Shown here: positions 26,601 to 33,798 of the stretch, in pieces
Layout of the letters: each line of letters begins with the position of its first letter
How positions within the stretch are numbered: the stretch's first letter is position 1
DNA from: EW11 sp035765635
Lineage (GTDB): Bacteria > Verrucomicrobiota > Verrucomicrobiia > Opitutales > Opitutaceae
Assembly (NCBI GenBank): GCA_035765635.1
Contig: DASTWZ010000006.1
Location: 1 to 64,000 of the forward strand
Direction of reading: 5' to 3'
DNA: 64,000 nt
Notes under the pieces: model-generated
What the model was told of the DNA's origin: nothing
Databases searched by the model: none
The model's input: only the letters and a program-made list of their open reading frames with translations
Made by a program: the position numbers and the translations under genes

Positions 26601-27229
26601 AAGGACGCGACGTTCAACGTGGAATTGTAGATGCCGGCCGGGCTGCCGATGCCGAAGAGGATGGAATTCGGACCGCGCTGCACGTCGATGCGGCCGACGT
26701 TGTACGCATCGAGCGGAATCGAGGAGAGAAAGAAGTTTCGCGTGTTGTCGGCGTTGTCCAAGCCGCGGACGCGAGTGGAGTTGCTCGGTTGATTGATGTC
26801 GGTGGATGTGAGAAACGTGCCATCGCCCCGGCCGAGATAGTTGCCGCCCTGCCCGTTTACCTCGAGGGCGGTTTCGTAGACGAACAATTGCTCGATGTTC
26901 GTCGAGTTGGTGTCCTGCAGAAACTTTGGCGTGATGACGGAGATCGAGGAACCGACATCGCGCAGATCGGTGCGGATGCGCGTGCCGGCGAGCGTGCTTT
27001 TCGCGGTGTAGCCTTCGTCTTCCTCGGACGTGACGACGAAGGGCGAAAGCTCGATCGTCTCTTCGCGGCTGTCGGACGATGCGGCATCCGTGGTGGAGGC
27101 CGCGGCGCTCGACGCGTCGGCGGGACGCGCCACTTGAGCTTCGGCAAGCGGGAGCGTGTTGAGAAAAAGCAGCAGCGCTGCGGCGGGCACGATGCGGGGA
27201 GTTCGCTCGTGTTTCGCGGGGCTTATCAT
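23618..27229 (-). CDS. TonB-dependent outer-membrane receptor (glycan uptake), copy 2
   Basis: A 1203-residue receptor with a signal peptide (IVPAAALLLFLNTLPLAEAQ), the segment EETIELSPFVVTSEEDEGYT, plug opening TLAGTRIRTDLRDVGSSISV, RGLDNADNTRNFF, the plug signature RIDVQRGPNSILFGIGSPAG and a barrel ending TNTLEF. It is the first gene of the minus-strand glycan locus and diverges from the LacI gene at 27476. Compared with copy 1 the barrel differs widely, so the two probably take different substrates. Its base composition is more GC-rich than that of copy 1. Confidence 0.93.
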   Translation of the reverse strand: MISPAKHERTPRIVPAAALLLFLNTLPLAEAQVARPADASSAAASTTDAASSDSREETIELSPFVVTSEEDEGYTAKSTLAGTRIRTDLRDVGSSISVITPKFLQDTNSTNIEQLFVYETALEVNGQGGNYLGRGDGTFLTSTDINQPSNSTRVRGLDNADNTRNFFLSSIPLDAYNVGRIDVQRGPNSILFGIGSPAGIYNSTLNVASFKDSNKIQNTIGSFGTVRTSADLNKVLLKKELAIRLDAVDDETKYRQDPAYKTSKRVYGTVKWDPSFLNHGSAHTSITANYETGSIVGNAPRGSPPGDMITPWFTDPAFADPANSGQRLTYDIYPAVTTGASGPNPWLGTPGNRVFGGIVTEYVDGKPTISFPGSAKSWPASGALPSPYSVANPVRGIVDYGTYRGNLPLVTETDRAARKLGAWKSKSLTDPSIFNFYDNLLEGPNKQEYTKFHASNFTLSQTFWDNRAGFELAYDKQFVRSGNYNFLSQDAANITIDLSRTLPDGSPNPGAGRPMIIANGGSGGVGNFTNRDTKAMRAQGFAELNFADFMSRDSWVTKIFGRNNFTGLLSRQENDTDSRRWIRWHLDQSFAPNASNSVGSASKDNNLYIYLGDSLLGANSRASASGLNLSGVKETIYPVTGGTVNVYNNVTKTFVSIPLALLDNDAISDDAKREYTAATRVNDIVKSRAFVWQGYWFGGNIVPMIGLRHDADDNRFVKAPLGPNQAVYGLDTVAYELPKSKAEISPQKGLTSTTANSRTFSIVGHTPQFLRNHLPFGLDVSPFYNRSENIQAQPGRVDVVGSPIPNPQGTTREYGVRISALDDKISFRWAHFKTAATNINSSAIGSAQFEIGHSEAFGQAAMHDYRDNPGKGQFSGKIYGITSSGQPLTWRPDGPLKQSGATYTYTQQEIDDTFAKEQASIAAWASAPVPQTFQDIWGLSLYSDAAYAAAFAANPAQPPGGVYSNNPGVTVTQDQISTGDEFELTATPIKGLDLTIMVSKVNAARENLAPSFVKWATERWEFFQGPAGDMRVSAESDGEGNSTDYPGHNGDTVRNLYKNVMANILFQQRSAGMTVAELKPWHFSAVANYAFQSGPLRHANIGGAVRWSDRSNTGTPVKMEADGVNAYFDVANPYKGETETIVDLWVGYNWKFFRKFTWRTQLNVRNVFAKDDLIPVTVQPDGTPAGYRIPEPRTIALTNTLEF

Positions 27230-27475
27230 GGGGGAGGCGGGGAGTTAGGGAACGAATGGTTCGATCTACGCGGCGCACGAAGTGGCGTGACGCCGGCGGA
27301 CTCGCGGCTGGTCGAGCCGGCGATTCCGAACGTGTGTAGTCGTCGCCAAAACAATTCTGCAGACAATCGCGGCGCTAGTAGCACAAGTGACAACAGGGAG
27401 AAACGGGGTCGTGGTGCATGGTGTTTTTTAGATAGTGCTCGCCCTTGTTTCGCGCGGCCACTTAGAGGTCGCGTC
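27230..27475. promoter_or_regulatory. Divergent control region between receptor and LacI genes
   Basis: This 246-base gap separates two divergently transcribed genes and must hold both promoters and probably the LacI operator. The segment about 27335-27435 is locally AT-richer (CAAAACAATTCTGCAGACAA; GTGTTTTTTAGATAGTG). An AGAGGT motif nine bases before the lacI ATG is a plausible ribosome-binding site. No convincing -35/-10 pair or operator palindrome could be fixed by eye. Confidence 0.4.
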
Positions 27476-28510
27476 ATGGATCAGCGCCGCGTCACTCAAC
27501 AAGACATCGCCAAGCGCGCCGGGGTGCATCGCGCGACCGTTTCGATGGCATTGAAGGGTCATCCCCATATTCCGCCGGAGACGCGCGAACGCATTTTGAA
27601 GATCGCGGCGGAGCTGGGGTATTCACCCGACCCCATGCTGTCCGCGCTGGCGGCGTACCGCTCGCGGCAGCGGCCTGCGACATTTCACGGCACGCTGGCG
27701 TGGCTGACGAATTCAGCGCACGGATTCAATTGGCGCGACCGGAATTTGCGGCCGCATTTCAGCGATTATTTCGAGGGCGCCGCGGCTCAGGCGAAACGTT
27801 ATGGGTTTCAGCTCGAAGTGTTCGATTTCAATGCGCCCGGGATGACACCGACGCGGCTGGCGAAAATATTAGAGAGTCGCGGCGTGTCGGGCGTGCTGCT
27901 TTGTCCTCAACCACGGCCGGAAACGAATCTCGATTTTCCATGGCAGAATTTTTCTGCGGTGACGTTCGGCTATACGCTCGCGACGCCGCGGCTGCACACG
28001 GTGAGCGCGACGCAATATCGTGCGATGCGACAGACCGTGCACGAGGTACGCGCGGCGGGTTATCGCCGCATCGGGCTGGCGCTCGACGGCGATCACGACC
28101 TGCGCACGGACCACAATTATCTCGCGGGTTATCTCGTGGAGCAGCACCTCGCGGGAAACGCCAGTCCTGTCCCGACGTTGAACGCGCCGTACACCGACCA
28201 AGGCGCGGTGCTGCAGTGGTTGCGGGCGCATAAGCCGGATGCGGTGGTGACGGGAAATTATCACTTTCTCGATGTGTTGCGTTCCATCGGCTGGAAAGTT
28301 CCGGAGGAGATCGGCGTGGCGTGTCCCCTGCTGCCGTCGGCGCAAACTGAATTGGCCGGCGTGATCGAGAATTCGCCCGGCATCGGAAGCGTCGCGGTGG
28401 ATTTCCTCATCGGCATGATCCACCGCCAGGAGCGCGGCATCCCCGCAAACCCCCAGCGCATCCACGTCGAAGGCCACTGGCTGCCGGGGAAAACGATTTG
28501 GAAAGGCTGA
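27476..28510 (+). CDS. LacI-family transcriptional regulator
   Basis: A 344-residue repressor-type regulator. The N-terminal helix-turn-helix and hinge helix are clear (TQQDIAKRAGVHRATVSMAL, then ELGYSPDPMLSALAAYRSR), followed by a periplasmic-binding-protein-like sensor domain (GTLAWLTNS...GVSGVLLCP...YRRIGLALDGDHD). It probably binds a sugar and controls the divergent TonB receptor operon, the downstream DUF2264-GH5 operon, or both. ATG at 27476 is chosen because the preceding reading frame is only antisense to the receptor gene. The sensor domain ends GHWLPGKTIWKG; a family C repeat follows at once. Confidence 0.92.
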   Translation: MDQRRVTQQDIAKRAGVHRATVSMALKGHPHIPPETRERILKIAAELGYSPDPMLSALAAYRSRQRPATFHGTLAWLTNSAHGFNWRDRNLRPHFSDYFEGAAAQAKRYGFQLEVFDFNAPGMTPTRLAKILESRGVSGVLLCPQPRPETNLDFPWQNFSAVTFGYTLATPRLHTVSATQYRAMRQTVHEVRAAGYRRIGLALDGDHDLRTDHNYLAGYLVEQHLAGNASPVPTLNAPYTDQGAVLQWLRAHKPDAVVTGNYHFLDVLRSIGWKVPEEIGVACPLLPSAQTELAGVIENSPGIGSVAVDFLIGMIHRQERGIPANPQRIHVEGHWLPGKTIWKG

Positions 28511-28815
28511 AGGGCGAAGGCTGAAAGCTGAAGGAGGAATTTATCTTCAGTAGGTAGGGCGAGGCCTCTGGACGAGCCGTAACGTTTATTCCGCGTTTCG
28601 CATCATCTGGAAACGAATCGCCTCAGAGGTAAAACGAAAGGTTTTTGGACAGGGCTAGATGCGGGCGACGTGAGCGGCTCGCCCTGAGGTCTCGCCCTAC
28701 CCTCGGAGGCCGTCCGGCAAGATGAAAATCCCTTATTCCATCCTGCCGCCCTTCAGCTTTTCCGCCTTCAGCCTTCGCCCTTCAGCCTTCCGCCTTCTTC
28801 ATTCTTCCTTCGCTT
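28504..28815. repeat. Repeat family C, copy 1 (two nested inverted repeats)
   Basis: Outer arms are GGCTGAAGGGCGAAGG-type tandem units at 28504-28542 and CCTTCGCCCTTCAGCC-type units at 28747-28815. Inner arms GTAGGGCGAGGCCTCTGGAC (28554) and the reverse complement ending CTCGCCCTAC (28700) pair with few mismatches. The element fills most of the 377-base gap between lacI and the DUF2264 gene and includes the last bases of lacI. No gene is seen here. Confidence 0.85.
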
Positions 28816-28887
28816 TCCACACCTGTGTGAGTAAGCGGGCTGTTGGGGTTGGGCGGGGATGACTTACGGTCAGCACTCCCCGACCCC

Positions 28888-30912
28888 ATGTCACTTGCTC
28901 GTCGACAATTTTTGAAAATGGCTGCGCTTACGGGCGCGGCGGCGGCGCTTCCCTCGGCTTTCAGTCAGGTGGGCACGACAGCGCTGAATTCCGGCTCGAA
29001 CGACGCGGTGCCTGCGACGTATCGGCACTGGCGCGAACAGGCTCGGCGATTGCTCGAGCCACTGGCGAAACTGATGACGCCGGAACGCGCGTCGCTCGAC
29101 ATCCACGGGCCGGCCTCAGCCAACGGCACGAATTCCGACCGTCTCGAATCCGTCGCGCGCCCCATGCTGCTCGCCGCGCATTATCTGCAGAGCGCGCCCG
29201 AGATCGACGGGAAGTCCGGCAAACCGGACGATGGCGCCCTCGCCTTTCGCGAAAAAATTTCCGCGTGGTTTCGCCAGGCGCTGCTGCTCGGCACGCAAGA
29301 GGATGGTCCGCAATCGTGGGGACCGGACGCCAACTACCATCAGATTCATGTCGAAATGGGGCTCCTCTGTCTCGCGCTGCAAATCGCGATGGAGCACCTG
29401 TGGACGCCCTTCAGCGCAACCGAGAAAACGCAGGTCGCGCGCTGGCTCGGCTCGGCGCGGCACTCGGGATACGTCGACAACAACCACTATTTCATGGGCA
29501 TCCATGTCCTGGAATTTTTGCGGCGAACGGGTCACGCGCAGACGGGCGACGCCGCGGTGGTCGATGAATATTTCGATCGCCTCGAAAAACTTCACCGGGG
29601 CGGCGGCTGGTTTCAGGACGGAATCAATCAGGCCTACGATTACTACAACGCCTACGCGTTCAATTTCTACGGTCTCTGGTGGGCCCACCTGCACGGTGAC
29701 ACGAATCCGGCGCGCGCGAAGCGCTGGCGCGATTGGTCGCGGCAATTCGTCGCCGACTACGAACATTTTTTCGCCGCGAGCGGCGAGCATCCGGCCTTCG
29801 GTCGCTCCATCACTTATCGTTTCAACAGCATCGCGCCTTTCGGCCTGGCCGTGCTCGAAAACACCACCGACCTGCCGCTCGGCCGCGTGCGCCGACTCTG
29901 TACGCGCAACCTGGATTTCTTTTTGCGCCATCCGATTTTTCAGGACCAGGGCTGCCTCGCCGTTGGCTGGCTCGATCGCTTCGAGGCATCGGCCGAGGGC
30001 TACACCGGCGCCGCCTCTCCGTATTGGGCCGCGAAAGGATTTTCTCCGCTGCTGCTTCCGCCGCAGCATGCGTTTTGGTCAGCCGAAGAGGAACCGCTGC
30101 AAAGTGAACGCGGCGATCATGCTCGCGTGATCAAACCGGCCGGACTGCTCCTTCGCAGCGCGCAAGGCGAAGTCGAAATCCTCAACGCCGGCTCGCAAAT
30201 TTCGCATACGAATCTGCGCTACGGCGCGTGGAAATGGAGCAAGATCGCGTACCGCACGGGCACCGCGTTCACCTGCGCATTTCCCGCGCAAACGAATTGG
30301 TCGCCCGACTCCGCGCTGACCTGGCGCACGCCGGACGATCGCATTTTTGGGCGGCACTCGACGGTCGCGACCGAACTCACCGACTCGCACATCTCCTATC
30401 GCTGGGCCCTCGGCTACGCACCTCATCAAACCAACGTCGGCGTCGACACGACGCTCTGGTGGCGCGCCGGCTGGATCCTACAAGTGCATGCGTTCGACGC
30501 CCGTCAGCCGGGCGAACTGCGACTTGGCGGTTTCGCGCTGCCGGGGACGAACGGCACCTTCGCGCGAAACGAAACCCGTTCGGTGCTTTCCGTCTGGAAT
30601 CGCAACCACCGCCACGGCTCGGTCCTGCAAGCGCTGCATGGCTTCGACCGCGCCGGCTGGGACGAACGAGTTGACGAAACGAAACCGCGCGCCCATCTCG
30701 CCGCGCCATTTCACGCGACGCCTCTCTTCTTCCGCGAAACGACGAAAGCCGCGGGCATCGTCGCCGCGCTCGCCTGGACGGGTTCCGATCCGCAAGAGGC
30801 GGAGCCGTGGCAAGTCGTTTCCGGCGCCGCACAATCGTGGACGCTGCGCCATTCGCTCCTTGGCGAATGGTCGATCGCGCATCGTTCGCTGCCCGAGATT
30901 TCTTTTCGATGA
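28888..30912 (+). CDS. DUF2264 protein with twin-arginine-type signal
   Basis: A 674-residue protein. It opens SLARRQFLKMAALTGAAAA, a twin-arginine-like export signal, so the folded protein probably goes to the periplasm. The body matches DUF2264 (PF10022): an (alpha/alpha)-barrel-like first half with the conserved WGPDANYHQIHVEMG, YVDNNHYFMG, WFQDGINQAYDYYNAYAFN and FGRSITYRF blocks, then a beta-rich C-terminal half like polysaccharide lyases or unsaturated-glycan hydrolases. Biochemical activity is not established here. It is the first of four tightly packed genes, with an ATGA overlap with the dehydrogenase, after a LacI gene, suggesting a role in degrading an acidic or decorated glycan. 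Confidence 0.85.
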   Translation: MSLARRQFLKMAALTGAAAALPSAFSQVGTTALNSGSNDAVPATYRHWREQARRLLEPLAKLMTPERASLDIHGPASANGTNSDRLESVARPMLLAAHYLQSAPEIDGKSGKPDDGALAFREKISAWFRQALLLGTQEDGPQSWGPDANYHQIHVEMGLLCLALQIAMEHLWTPFSATEKTQVARWLGSARHSGYVDNNHYFMGIHVLEFLRRTGHAQTGDAAVVDEYFDRLEKLHRGGGWFQDGINQAYDYYNAYAFNFYGLWWAHLHGDTNPARAKRWRDWSRQFVADYEHFFAASGEHPAFGRSITYRFNSIAPFGLAVLENTTDLPLGRVRRLCTRNLDFFLRHPIFQDQGCLAVGWLDRFEASAEGYTGAASPYWAAKGFSPLLLPPQHAFWSAEEEPLQSERGDHARVIKPAGLLLRSAQGEVEILNAGSQISHTNLRYGAWKWSKIAYRTGTAFTCAFPAQTNWSPDSALTWRTPDDRIFGRHSTVATELTDSHISYRWALGYAPHQTNVGVDTTLWWRAGWILQVHAFDARQPGELRLGGFALPGTNGTFARNETRSVLSVWNRNHRHGSVLQALHGFDRAGWDERVDETKPRAHLAAPFHATPLFFRETTKAAGIVAALAWTGSDPQEAEPWQVVSGAAQSWTLRHSLLGEWSIAHRSLPEISFR

Positions 30913-31958
30913 CTTACCGTCCGGCCGACAATCCGGCCTCATCCCTGCATCTTTCTCCCGAGCCACGCATCGTCGTCGCCCTGACCGCGCGCGAGCGGAA
31001 ACTTTTTTTTGCCGATCGCGCGAGCGCCTTCTCGCAGAGCTGGCGCGTGCTCGAAGACGCGCAATTGCGGCCGGAAACATGGAGCGAATTGCTGCGCGAA
31101 CTGCAGCCGGAAATTTTGCTCACCGGCTGGAGCACCCCTCCGCTGCCCGAGGCGTGGATTGCACAGGCCGATTGCCGGCTGCGCTATGTTTGCCATGTGA
31201 CTGGCTCCGTGCGCCGGCTTGTGCCGCGAGGCTTCATCGAACGCGGCGGTCTCGTCACGAATTGGGGCGAAACCGTCAGCGCGCAGGTCGCCGAGCACGC
31301 CTTGCTTCTCGCGCTCGGCGCGCTGCGCAGCGCCGCGATCTGGCCGAGCTTCATCGCGCGGCCGCCGGAAGCGCGGCGTATCGAAGAATTGGGTACACGC
31401 TCGCTCTTTGGATTGCGCGTGGGCCTGCACGGTTTCGGCAGCGTGGCGCGCGCGCTGCTTCCGTTGCTCGCGCCATTCAATGTTTCCCTGAGTGCCTTTT
31501 CCGCCGGCGTAGCCCCGGAGGCGATGCGGTCGCTGGGCGTCACCGCGTGCGCATCGCTCGAGGAACTTTTTGGCGAAAGCGACGTGCTGATCGAATGCGA
31601 GGCGCTCACCCCCGCGACCCAGGGCGTTGTCTCCGCCGCGCTGCTGGCGCGTCTTCCGAACGACGCGGTTTTCGTCAATGTCGGACGCGGCGGCTTGGTC
31701 GATGACGAAGCGCTCCTACGCGAGACGCGCAGTGGACGGCTGCGCGTGGCGCTCGATGTCGCGAACGGCGAACCGCTCACGCCCGAATCCGACCTGGCGC
31801 AGACGAGGCAGATATTTCTTTCGCCGCACATCGGCGGTCCGACGCTCGATCGGTACGCGGCGTGTGGCTCAATTGCGCTCGATAATCTGCGCTCCGTTTT
31901 GCAGGGACACCGTCCGCGAAGTGCGATCGATTTGGTCGCGTACGATCGGGCAACCTAA
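30909..31958 (+). CDS. D-isomer 2-hydroxyacid dehydrogenase
   Basis: A 349-residue NAD-dependent dehydrogenase. It has the Rossmann loop GLHGFGSVARALLPLL, the conserved NVGRGGLVDDEAL block, and SPHIGG with the catalytic His. Substrate arginine and glutamate candidates lie in the ECEALTPATQG and DVANGEPL stretches. It reduces or oxidises a 2-keto/2-hydroxy acid. In this glycan operon a plausible job is handling a sugar acid, but the substrate cannot be read. The start is set by an ATGA overlap with the DUF2264 gene, and the symporter gene follows after 11 bases. Confidence 0.88.
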   Translation: MTYRPADNPASSLHLSPEPRIVVALTARERKLFFADRASAFSQSWRVLEDAQLRPETWSELLRELQPEILLTGWSTPPLPEAWIAQADCRLRYVCHVTGSVRRLVPRGFIERGGLVTNWGETVSAQVAEHALLLALGALRSAAIWPSFIARPPEARRIEELGTRSLFGLRVGLHGFGSVARALLPLLAPFNVSLSAFSAGVAPEAMRSLGVTACASLEELFGESDVLIECEALTPATQGVVSAALLARLPNDAVFVNVGRGGLVDDEALLRETRSGRLRVALDVANGEPLTPESDLAQTRQIFLSPHIGGPTLDRYAACGSIALDNLRSVLQGHRPRSAIDLVAYDRAT

Positions 31959-31969
31959 TCGCCGAAACG

Positions 31970-33751
31970 ATGCTCACTTCCTTCGATTACCTCGTGGTCG
32001 GCTTCTACCTGATGTTTCTCCTGAGCATCGGGTGGTTCTTTCGCCGCACGGGCAAAGACAGCAGCGAATATTTTCGCGGCAGCGGCAAGATGTCGTGGTG
32101 GATGGTCGCGGCCTCCGGCTTCATGGGCTCGTTCAGCGCGTGGACTTTCACCGGCGCGGCCGGCCTCGCCTACGATCATGGTTTCATCGTGCTCGTGCTT
32201 TATTGGGGAAACGCCTTCGGCTTTTTTCTCAACTGGTCCTACTTCGCGCGCCTCTGCCGCAACACCCGCGCCGTGACCGCGCTCGAAGCCGTGCGGCGGC
32301 GTCTCGGCCGGGCCAACGAACAAGTTTTCACCTGGCTGCAGGTGCCGTTTCAGATTTTGCAGGCCGGCATCTGGCTCTACGGCCTGGCGATTTTTTGCAC
32401 GCCTGTATTCGGTTTTGAAATACGCACGACGATTCTGGTTTGCGGCGTGGTCGTCGTCTTCGTCGCGGCCGCCGGTGGCTCGTGGGCGGTGGTCGCGGGA
32501 GATTTCATCCAGGCGCTCGTGCTCGTGCCGATCACGCTGGTCGCGGCTTTCACTTCGCTCCGCTACCTCGGCGGCATCGGCGAATTCACCGCGCGGCTGC
32601 CGGAAACGCATTGGACCTTGTCCGATGCCGGCGCGGGTTTCGGACCCTGGTGGATCATCGCGGTCGCGTTGGAAAAACTGACCAACAACAACGGCCTGCA
32701 CTACTCGTCGCGCTATCTCTGCGTGAATACGAGCCGCGATGCGCGCAAGGCGGCGGCGCTGAGCTGCACGCTCTTTCTCGTGGGCTCGATCGTGTGGTTC
32801 ATCCCGCCGATGGTGGCGCGCGCGGCGCGCATTGATCTCGGCGCGTTTCCCGGTTTGGCGAATCCGTCGGAGATGTCGTACATCGCGATGGCGGCGCTCT
32901 GCTTGCCTGCGGGCCTGATGGGCTTGCTCGTGACGGGCATCATCTCGTCCACGATGTCGGCGATGGATACCGGCTTGAATCGCAACGCCGGTATCTTCGT
33001 GCGCAGTTTTTATTTGCCAGTGCTGCGGCCCCACGCGAACGAGCGCGAACTGGTTTTTGTCGGGCGCGCGACAACGTGGACGTTCGGCGCGCTCGTCATT
33101 CTCATGGCGCTGTTCTACAGCTCTTGGCGCGACCTGGGCGTTTTCCAATTGATGATGAATTTTAGCGCGCTGGTCGCCACGCCCTATGCCGTGCCGCTCT
33201 TCTGGTGCCTCCTCGTGCGGCGCTCGCCGGACTGGGCGGCGTGGTCGACCATCGTCGTGTGCTGCGTCGTCGGATCCGCGGTCAGTTTGCTGCCACGAAC
33301 CGAATGGGCCGCGAGTCTCCCGAGCAGTGGCCTCGGCGGCTGGCTCGCATGGGCGAAAGCGCACGACTACATCGCGATCACGGTGTCGAATGTCGCGCTG
33401 GGCTCGCTCTGGTTTCTCGGCGCCGCGCTCCTGTTTCGCGATCGGCGTCTCCCTGCGAAACGCGCGGAGGAAACAGAGCATTTCTTTCGCAATCTCGACA
33501 CCGATGTGACGCTCGCCGAGTCGGGTCCGGAGGACCTTCCCCGCCATCGCGGCGTGGCCCAGATGTGCTTCGTCTACGGTGGATTCATCGCGGTGCTCGC
33601 GGCATTTTCGACTTCATGGTCGGGGCGCGCCGGACTGCTTTTTTGCGCCGCGTTCATGGTTCTCGTCGGCCTCGGCATCCGGTACTCGCTGCGGCGCGCG
33701 AAAGCCGTGGAGACGGGCGCAAACCTCGTCGCCTCTAACCAGCGAGGATGA
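31970..33751 (+). CDS. Sodium:solute symporter (SSS family)
   Basis: A 593-residue membrane protein with about thirteen hydrophobic helices. It starts SFDYLVVGFYLMFLLSIGWFF and has the conserved GSFSAWTFTGAAGLAYDHG region and the VTGIISSTMSAMDTGLNRNAG sodium-site helix typical of the SSS family. It should use the sodium gradient to take up a sugar or sugar acid released by the neighbouring enzymes. It lies between the dehydrogenase and the GH5 gene in the same transcript. A soluble loop near 480-520 joins the last helices. Confidence 0.88.
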   Translation: MLTSFDYLVVGFYLMFLLSIGWFFRRTGKDSSEYFRGSGKMSWWMVAASGFMGSFSAWTFTGAAGLAYDHGFIVLVLYWGNAFGFFLNWSYFARLCRNTRAVTALEAVRRRLGRANEQVFTWLQVPFQILQAGIWLYGLAIFCTPVFGFEIRTTILVCGVVVVFVAAAGGSWAVVAGDFIQALVLVPITLVAAFTSLRYLGGIGEFTARLPETHWTLSDAGAGFGPWWIIAVALEKLTNNNGLHYSSRYLCVNTSRDARKAAALSCTLFLVGSIVWFIPPMVARAARIDLGAFPGLANPSEMSYIAMAALCLPAGLMGLLVTGIISSTMSAMDTGLNRNAGIFVRSFYLPVLRPHANERELVFVGRATTWTFGALVILMALFYSSWRDLGVFQLMMNFSALVATPYAVPLFWCLLVRRSPDWAAWSTIVVCCVVGSAVSLLPRTEWAASLPSSGLGGWLAWAKAHDYIAITVSNVALGSLWFLGAALLFRDRRLPAKRAEETEHFFRNLDTDVTLAESGPEDLPRHRGVAQMCFVYGGFIAVLAAFSTSWSGRAGLLFCAAFMVLVGLGIRYSLRRAKAVETGANLVASNQRG

Positions 33752-33798
33752 GCCACGCCGGATTTTCAGTTCACGCCACAACCTCGTTTCGTTCAACC

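Noticed and set aside
26381..27475. Long upstream extension of the LacI frame at 27476
   Set aside because: The extension runs antisense through the second TonB receptor gene; the helix-turn-helix is N-terminal when ATG 27476 is used.
31955..33547. 530-codon open frame antisense to the SSS symporter
   Set aside because: It is extremely rich in Arg, His and Glu and mirrors the symporter in GC-rich DNA; no family-like motifs are present.
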